From contig CM072523.1 of the NCBI GenBank assembly GCA_036898135.1, positions 42,067,011-42,131,010 on the forward strand: a stretch of DNA of 64,000 nt, read 5' to 3'. Source of the DNA: Oncomelania hupensis (Eukaryota; Mollusca; Gastropoda; Littorinimorpha; Pomatiopsidae). This document shows, piece after piece, positions 58,060-64,000 of this stretch; positions within the stretch are counted from its first letter, which is position 1; each line of letters begins with the position of its first letter. The notes under the pieces were generated by a model. It saw nothing but the letters and a program-made list of their open reading frames with translations, did not search any database and had not been told where the DNA came from. Both the position numbers and the translations under genes were made by a program.

Positions 58060-58370
58060 AGCGTTGTGACCGAGTGGTCTAAGACGGGACTAATTTTTTG
58101 CCTTGCCCACAGGCTAGAAAGAAATGGTGCCTGACAGGTGCGGGATCGATCCAGCACCTGGGCATTATGTTTCTCCGAATATTATTTACTTTCGACTCGG
58201 GCAACGTCTCTGGGGTTTTCTCCGGGTACTCCGATTTGCTCCCCCAGCGACATTTGAGAACATATTATATAGGTTGGGTTTGGGCACGCCATACTGATAG
58301 GCTGCGACTATGCATTCCGCAGGGGAGGCCGGCCCATATTTTCCCGAAAAAAATGGACAATGAAGTGTTA
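58060..58370 (+). mobile_element. tRNA-derived SINE, right arm copy
   Basis: The head has A-box-like TGACCGAGTGGTCTAAGACG (Ser/Leu tRNA type) and a GGGATCGATCC B-box inside a CAGGTGC...GCACCTG stem. The body has TTTTCTCCGGGTACTCCG, a motif shared with the copy at 15105-15975. Confidence 0.65.
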
Positions 58371-58519
58371 AAAAAAAATCCGTTTTCTTCTTCTTGGAGA
58401 AAATCTAACCTATATGGGCCTATATATTTCATTATTAATGTTATTTTATTTTTGTTGTTGACATACATAAGAGCACTCGCATCAATGGTGAGTGATTTCA
58501 TGAATCTTTAGGTAGAGGG

Positions 58520-58722
58520 GGGCCTTCAGGGTAATGCTGGTGAGCTGGCCAATGTTGTGCTGGTGAAGAAAGGAGGTATGCATTTAGATGTGGCTAGCGC
58601 GCAGAAGAGCCAAATCTACAAGATCCAAGACCCTCCTGCCACCAAAGAAAAGATACCGCCCGAGTCTGAAGGTGGAGACGTGTGCGTGACTGCTGCGACT
58701 TCTTTACCACCCCTCCAGGCAT
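58520..58722 (+). pseudogene. Right-arm copy of the LPPLQA exon, acceptor lost
   Basis: Matches 56481-56695 but about 32 bp that contain the GTTTTGGCAG acceptor in the left arm are deleted here (junction near 58512-58518). The rest of the frame stays open to the same stop. Confidence 0.4.
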
Positions 58723-59146
58723 AGCATGTCTGTGTGTGCGCGTGTGTGTATGTGTCTGTAACGGCTATTTCTCATAAAATAAAGGACGGATTTAGTTTAC
58801 TCTTATTCTGTTATTATATAGAATTTTATAATAATATTAGCCTCAAACAAAGTTTATTCATTTCGGTTGACCTCATCGTGTTTGTTTTAATATAGAGTTA
58901 GTACAGAAGCGTGGTGGCTGGTGCAAAGCAAATGATGATACTATTAGATACGCCTTTCGGGTGTGGTGTGTAGTGGCTGTAGCAGGGTGAGGGTTCCTAC
59001 TTACTTTGTTCATTTGTATGAGCTAAACAGGCTTTATTTATATTTCACAATTTGTCTCAAGGGGCAAACAAAATGTGCCAGTCAGAACATTTTATTTTTA
59101 GTCATTTTTATGCACTGTGTAATTGTATGTGTTGGTGTATGTGTGT

Positions 59147-59795
59147 GTTAGTGTTACGTTGAAACGCGAATGGTAGTACGTCGGAAACGCGCACGATAGA
59201 TCTAAACGTTTCGTTTTGCAAAGTATTTAATAACGGAGTTTATTTACCTTTGATTTGAGTTTGCATTGTTGTTAGGAGAGGCTTGGTATAACGTTGATAA
59301 TTTTCGTTAGTCGATATTGTTGTAGAATTCTCTGGATCCGCGTGTTTACTCTCGATAGAAATTTCCCGATACATGTCGAAGCAAGAGGACGTTCCGGAAG
59401 GAGAAAAAATATGTATTGACGTAAGTCAGTGATGACGATCTTTTATTTGATTGTGGCAGTGCGTCATTTCTACTGGGTTCGAAATTGTTCGGGAAGAGAG
59501 AGAGGTTATAAAATTATGTGCCGCGCTGTTTTGTGGAGTTGCTGTTGAAAGTTGTTGATAGTGAATTTGAAAGTAAACTTGAGAGTGGAAAGGCGATTGA
59601 GCGATTGTATGCAGTTGTTGATGTGTGCTGAATAAAAGTGGAAAACTTCATACGTCGACTTTGTGACTTGTATGCTGTTTGAGCGGGTTGCGTGAATAAA
59701 CGAATCTGAGCTACACTCTTCAGTACTTCAGCATTGGGGCTGAATCCACTACTGATAAAGAAAAACACCATCATCAAACTGAATGTAACAGTTAG
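59147..59795 (+). mobile_element. LTR-4: solo LTR (639 bp) in the right palindrome arm
   Basis: The LTR spans 59152-59790, with TGTTAC...GTAACA inverted termini and TSD GTTAG (59147-59151, 59791-59795). A TATAAAA box at about 59507 and AATAAA at about 59631 and 59695 fit an LTR promoter/poly(A) layout on the + strand. The left arm has a single GTTAG (as CTAAC, 56053-56057) and no insert. Confidence 0.9.
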
Positions 59796-59863
59796 TATAG
59801 TGTACTTTGCTTGCTAAATTTTAAGTTTTGTATTACTCTCAGTTATTAGTTTATCATAATTGT

Positions 59864-59945
59864 CATGCAACTTATATTTGATTGTGACATGTAAAGCCGC
59901 AAGTCATGCAACTTATATTTGATTGTGACATGTAAAGCCGCAAGT
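59864..59945 (+). repeat. 41-bp tandem duplication specific to the right arm
   Basis: Two adjacent identical 41-bp units (59864-59904, 59905-59945); the left arm has one. Confidence 0.85.
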
Positions 59946-60770
59946 ACATGTATTGCCCGACTTAGTGAATGCATCGTTGCCAACTCAGTGTAAAACTTTT
60001 ATGTTTTCACTTTGATTAAAATGACGAGGACGTCACTTTGTTGGCAGGAGCGAATGTGGTAGTCATGTCTATGAGTTGTGTGTATGTGTGTGTTGGTGTG
60101 TATACTTTTGTCAATACATGCATTTCGTTTTTAAAATGTGTGTGAAGTTTGTACAATAATAAATGTTATGGGCATTGAAATGTTGCTTCATTGTTTTCTT
60201 TTGGTAACCATCCCATCAAGTTGAAATTAAGGAAACCGCTGCTTAGAGCTATAACTGCAAAGCAGTTGATGTGTGCTTTAAACATTCGTAAACATCGCTT
60301 GCATGCTCTAGTTACAGATGTGATATTATGCTAGACATATACACAGATCAATACACCTTACACTCATTGACAACAACAAAATAATGTGATAACTATAAAT
60401 TTTGCACGGGCTCCACACGACACGGTTGTTTTGTTTGCGTCTCCAAATAACTAAGCTGCCAGGCAAAATACTATCTGCACAGGCGACATGACAGTTTGTC
60501 ATTATTTTCCTTCCACCTATTCAAATGAATGAAACAGATCTGCACTGCAAAATCATAGTTAGTGCGTGTGTGAGTGCTCGTGAGTGAGTATGTGTGTGTG
60601 GGTGCGTGCGTGTGTGTGTGTTTAGTTTGAGAGTCATTAGTTTTTGTTTATAAGCTTACTGTTAATAGTTCATGAGGTTTCTTCGTTCTGTTTTATAGTT
60701 AAAGTTGTTCTTATTCAAGTAAGCGCCTAGAGCTAGGTCTAGATTAGATCAGGCGCATAAATAATAATTT

Positions 60771-60792
60771 AAAATAATAATAATAATAATAC

Positions 60793-60859
<67 letters not shown>
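60771..60859 (+). repeat. (AAT)n array, right palindrome arm
   Basis: Counterpart of 55092-55160, with ACT interruptions. Confidence 0.9.
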
Positions 60860-60861
<2 letters not shown>

Positions 60862-61053
60862 CAGTTTGTGCACTGTCACTGCCTGAATCCGAAGACACCT
60901 CCTCTAAAGCTATTGCCTTCACAATGCACTTCGAAATGTACGCCATTTTCAAAACAAACTTGCTTCTGCTGGTCGTTTCTTAGGCACTCTTGATACCGCT
61001 TGGCCCGTGACGAGCATGCTTGTTTGGCTCGCGGCCTAAGGAACACATTGTTT

Positions 61054-61794
61054 TGTGCTTAAAGTCCTCTTTTAGCCCCCCTTCCCCCTCCCCCCACCCA
61101 CACACACTATTCTGCAAACTTCGACGATAAAATTTACAATAGCACAACATCTTACGGTTACTGCAAATAAAACAAGAACTAGCCACTCACATCAGTTTTT
61201 ATTCAAAACTGACGATGCATGTACAAGAAATACCTGTAGATCTAGATCTGATGAAGAATTTTTTTTTTTAAATCTAATGTGGAGGTACATGAAACTGTGT
61301 GGTGAGTGAGAATTAGTATTTTTGTTTTTCTCTTCTTTCTTCTACTTTTCTCCCTATTCATTTTTTTTTAATCGCTAGGGGTGTGTGCACGTGCACAAGT
61401 GCACACCCCCAAATCCGCCCCTGCTTAGCTGCTTGTTTGTTTGTTGGTGTTGTTCATTATAATCATCACCTCTCACTTTTGTTCGAGAGGTTGAAACCAC
61501 GGCAGAGGCATTGTGCCATATATGAGGTCATAACCAAGGAAAAAAGGTTCATGTTCGCGACAAGGACAAAACCTCTCACTCCAGCCACTAGGACACACAA
61601 CCTGGGCATAGGTCGCACGTGACTCGCGAGTTCGTATTACGAGGTGAATGATTCTTGACAACCTCGAGGTAATGACCTCGTTTAAGTCTCTAGGTCATCA
61701 CCTGGGCAAAAGACCCAAGACTACATCACGTCATTCGCGAGGTCGTAACCAGGACAAAGGTTTGCGCTTGCGAAACATGAACCCTCACAACAGA
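61054..61794. other. Spacer with degenerate GAGGTCATAACC-type repeats
   Basis: Loose repeats of GAGGTCNTAACCANGGACAAAGGTT (about 61524 and 61739) with intervening ACCTGGGC blocks. No gene seen. Confidence 0.4.
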
Positions 61795-62191
61795 TCAACA
61801 ACGAAGAATATAAAGCATGGAGGTGAGGTGTTACAGAAGACTTCTTGGCATTTCCTATACACAGCACATTACCAACGACGAAGTCCGACAGACCATCACA
61901 CAAGCCATTGGACAACACGATGACCTGCTCACAGTGGTGAAAAAACGAAAACTCCAATGGTATGGCCACGTCACCAGATCATCAGGTCTTGCAAAGACCA
62001 TCCTGCAAGGAGGTAGAAGCAGAGGAAGACCGAAAAAGAGGTGGGAGGACAACATTCGATAATAGACTGGTTTGACACTGAGCGAAACCATCAGAGTGGC
62101 TGAGGACAAGGAAAGTTGGAGTACGCTGGTTAAAGAATAATCTGTGGTGCCCCTACGAACTCCGAGTTACGGGATAGGATAGGATAGGATA
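61795..62191 (+). pseudogene. RTE-like LINE C-terminus and 3' tail, copy 2
   Basis: The frame 61817-62062 reads YRRLLGISYTQHITNDEVR, VVKKRKLQWYGHVTRSSGLAKTIL and GRPKKRWEDNIR, then continues frameshifted as LTLSETIRVAEDKESW-like and SVVPLR. It ends with (GGATA)n at 62170-62191, a microsatellite tail typical of RTE-type elements. Confidence 0.75.
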
Positions 62192-62793
62192 GTAACCTGG
62201 GCGAAGATCGCTCTTCACTCACAAAGTCCTAACTTGGTGATAAAGCCCTGTTTGTCAGATTATTACTATCAATCCATACTTATGGACATCATAATGGTAT
62301 GATTTTGTGTACAGAAAACATTTGAAGTCTGATTGGTTAACAAGAAATAAAAGTTTAAAAGCCCCAAGTTGAAGAATGTGTGTATTTTTGGCGAAGCAGA
62401 TTTCTCCTAATATTTGACGTTTTTTGTTTTTACATTAAACAGTGATAAAGTGGGCATTAGTTGCTTAAACCAACCGCCAAAGTTTGAATTCTCCATGTGT
62501 GTTCTGACAAGGGTTGATGTCCCCTAAGTTGAACGGCACATCAATAGGGTAAAATACTGTTAATGCTAGAGCGGTAGATCGGCCGTACCTAGTAATAGCC
62601 ACAAGAACTATTTATTGATTTAAAAAGCAACAACTTTACTTTGGAATGAGATTTTTGTTTGTTTGTTTTGTTATAAGCTTTTTTCAGTGGGGCCACACTT
62701 AATGTGCATTTTAAAGGAATCTGTCACGGGGACGTGTCAAAATGGGTCATTTTAAAGTATCTTTTACTTGAGGAAACCAAAGCAGTTGGGATT
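62192..62793. other. Intergenic DNA, nothing recognised
   Basis: A/T-rich, without a supported ORF or repeat family beyond short homopolymers. Confidence 0.5.
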
Positions 62794-63032
62794 TGTCCCA
62801 CAGCCGTAGGCTCAGTGGGAGAGCGTTCGCATGGCACGCCTGTTGATCCAGGTTCCTATTCCGTGGTGGGCAAGAGAAAAGGTGGCCAATGTCACTGTCT
62901 GTATTTGCAGTATGATTGCTCTGGCGTTTCAGTGTTGATTTAGATCCCTACCCTCTCTTTCCTGGGATGGTTATTCCTGTCTGCCATATCGCCAATGGTG
63001 GGTGTAGAAGTTAAATTTTAATGTTCATTCAT
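62794..63032 (+). mobile_element. tRNA-derived SINE, copy 2
   Basis: Same family as 32475-32712: TAGGCTCAGTGGGAGAGCG A-box, a mutated B-box (GGTTCCTATTCC), then the shared body (GTATGATTGCTCTGG, GGGATGGTTAT, CTGCCATATCGCCAATGG). A (GT)n array and a GGACCTAAACCAATAACCATG fragment follow. Confidence 0.75.
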
Positions 63033-63080
63033 GTGTTTGTGTGTGTGTGGGTGTGCGTGTGCGGGTGTGCGTGGGTGTGT

Positions 63081-63135
<55 letters not shown>
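63021..63135 (+). repeat. (GT)n microsatellite
   Basis: GT-rich array with GGGT interruptions. Confidence 0.85.
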
Positions 63136-63137
<2 letters not shown>

Positions 63138-63339
63138 CAAGCGGTAAATTCCGCTGGACCTAAACCAATAACCATGTCATGTAATGTGTGTGTGTGTGGA
63201 TGTTGCTTTCTCTCTCACTCTTGATCAGATGCGTGTGAACCTAAAACGAATTATTTTTTTTAAAGTCTCACTTCGGACGACCGGCACTTTAGAATATACT
63301 TATTATCCATCGGTGTGTAGGCCTAAGAAGGATGGGTGA

Positions 63340-63909
63340 GATCAATTCTCAATTATACATAAAGTCTATATTTTTTAAATGTGTCGTAACTAAATCTTTT
63401 GTATAAGTTGCAATAGTTTGAAACATTTTAGTGTTTTGAGTTCTTTTAGGAAAGTTGACGTCTGATCTTAACTGCAATTCTTCCTCTGTGTTATTAAATA
63501 CCGCAGTTGCTCTTATATAACGCGCGTCATTTTCTTTCATTTTTCTAAAGGAATAACACCTGCTACTTCATACGTTAAACTTTTTTTTTGTATTAATGGG
63601 AACACCAAGTGCTAGTTTTATAGCTTTGCTATCTAAACTCTGTAATTTATTAAGGTAGCAGGCAGGAGCAGAGAAGTAAACTTCCTGTCCATATGTTATT
63701 TTTGATCTAATAAGAGCACAAGCTAAATGAACTAAACCTTTTACATCTTGGCCCCAAGGTTGTCTAGCAATGATTTTCAACAGGTTATATCTTTTAAGGG
63801 CTTTGTGTATTAAATAGTCAATATGCTTTTTCCAATGCAACTTACAAGTTAAATGAACACCCAAAAATGTTACTTCTGTCTGTAACATATTTAAGTTCGT
63901 CTTTGTCAA
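63340..63909 (-). pseudogene. LINE-C-family RT fragment at the right edge
   Basis: On the minus strand the frame 63909-63568 holds a thumb region (LQTEVTFLGVHLTCKLHWKK, then YGQEVYFSAPACYLNKLQSLDSKAIKLALGVP), and 63540-63349 holds RYIRATAVFNNTEEELQLRSD and FQTIATYTKDL, which parallel LINE-C at 29100-29240. A frameshift separates them. The RNase H domain is absent on the left and a (TTG)n array lies on the right. Confidence 0.7.
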
Positions 63910-63929
63910 TGAAAATTTGTGGCAATTGC

Positions 63930-63993
63930 CTAGGCTCTTGTTGTTGTTGTTGTTGTTTTTGTTGTTGTTGTTGCTGTTGTTGTTGTTGTTCTT
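63930..63993 (+). repeat. (TTG)n array at the window end
   Basis: Trinucleotide array running to the edge of the window. Confidence 0.85.
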
Positions 63994-64000
63994 CTTCTCC

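Larger units (their letters stand above)
54904..61053. repeat. Large imperfect palindrome (inverted duplication)
   Basis: The left arm, about 54904-57352, is repeated in inverted orientation at about 57868-61053, with a spacer of roughly 510 bp. Matching landmarks include the MAYISKCIV frame and (ATT)n array, the LPPLQA exon, the tRNA-like SINE and the GGTTCACATTTAGATCAGCC block. Arms differ by substitutions, a solo LTR, a 41-bp tandem duplication and a few small indels, so they are not recent identical copies. Confidence 0.88.

Noticed and set aside
61473..61661. Minus-strand 62-codon ORF near degenerate repeats
   Set aside because: Composition follows the GAGGTCATAACC-type repeats; no homologous motif.

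Overview
The window is animal nuclear DNA: GT-AG introns, long intronic microsatellites, LTR and non-LTR retrotransposons, tRNA-derived SINEs and an interstitial CCCTAA tract. The gene content (a bursicon-alpha-type neurohormone, a repeated six-cysteine secreted protein), dispersed repeats built around TCAAGGTCA and the LINE families suggest a lophotrochozoan, most likely a mollusc and perhaps a gastropod. The species assignment is inference.

Layout. (1) 1-22869, + strand: a 12-exon gene with a TATA/Inr promoter near 212-243. It encodes a signal peptide, ten EB/EGF-like six-Cys modules (one module per phase 1-1 exon) and a C-terminal GPI-type hydrophobic tail; 567 codons in my model. Intron 1 (12.6 kb) holds a complete 8.1-kb LTR retrotransposon (element A, 4087-12209) whose pol order is protease-integrase-RT-RNase H, as in the Gmr1-like group. 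(2) 24616-38526: one old LINE (LINE-A) broken by four levels of nested insertions. These are two solo LTRs directly in it, a second LINE (LINE-B) in its RT, a third LINE (LINE-C) inside LINE-B, a tRNA-derived SINE in the LINE-B 3' end, and another solo LTR inside that SINE. Target-site duplications (TSDs) are visible at most of these junctions. (3) 39273-46474: element B, a sister of element A, with an intact gag-protease-integrase frame but a 929-bp deletion that removes reverse transcriptase. (4) 46600-51220: CR1/L2-like debris and two long direct copies of a TCAAGGTCA-bearing repeat. (5) 51225-54869, minus strand: a bursicon-alpha-like cystine-knot hormone gene with spliced 5' exons. (6) 54904-61053: a 6.1-kb imperfect palindrome with a roughly 510-bp spacer; only the right arm carries a 639-bp solo LTR, so the left arm preserves the empty site. 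(7) 61054-64000: an RTE-like LINE 3' end, a second SINE copy, and the edge of a minus-strand LINE-C copy.

Only two host genes are well supported (the modular secreted protein and the bursicon-like hormone), plus one weak exon candidate duplicated in the palindrome arms. Most of the remainder is mobile DNA. The strongest novelty candidates are the Gmr1-type pol order in a probable mollusc, the two young copies with complementary lesions (A: gag frameshift; B: RT deletion), the four-level nest, and the palindrome with its internal empty-site control.
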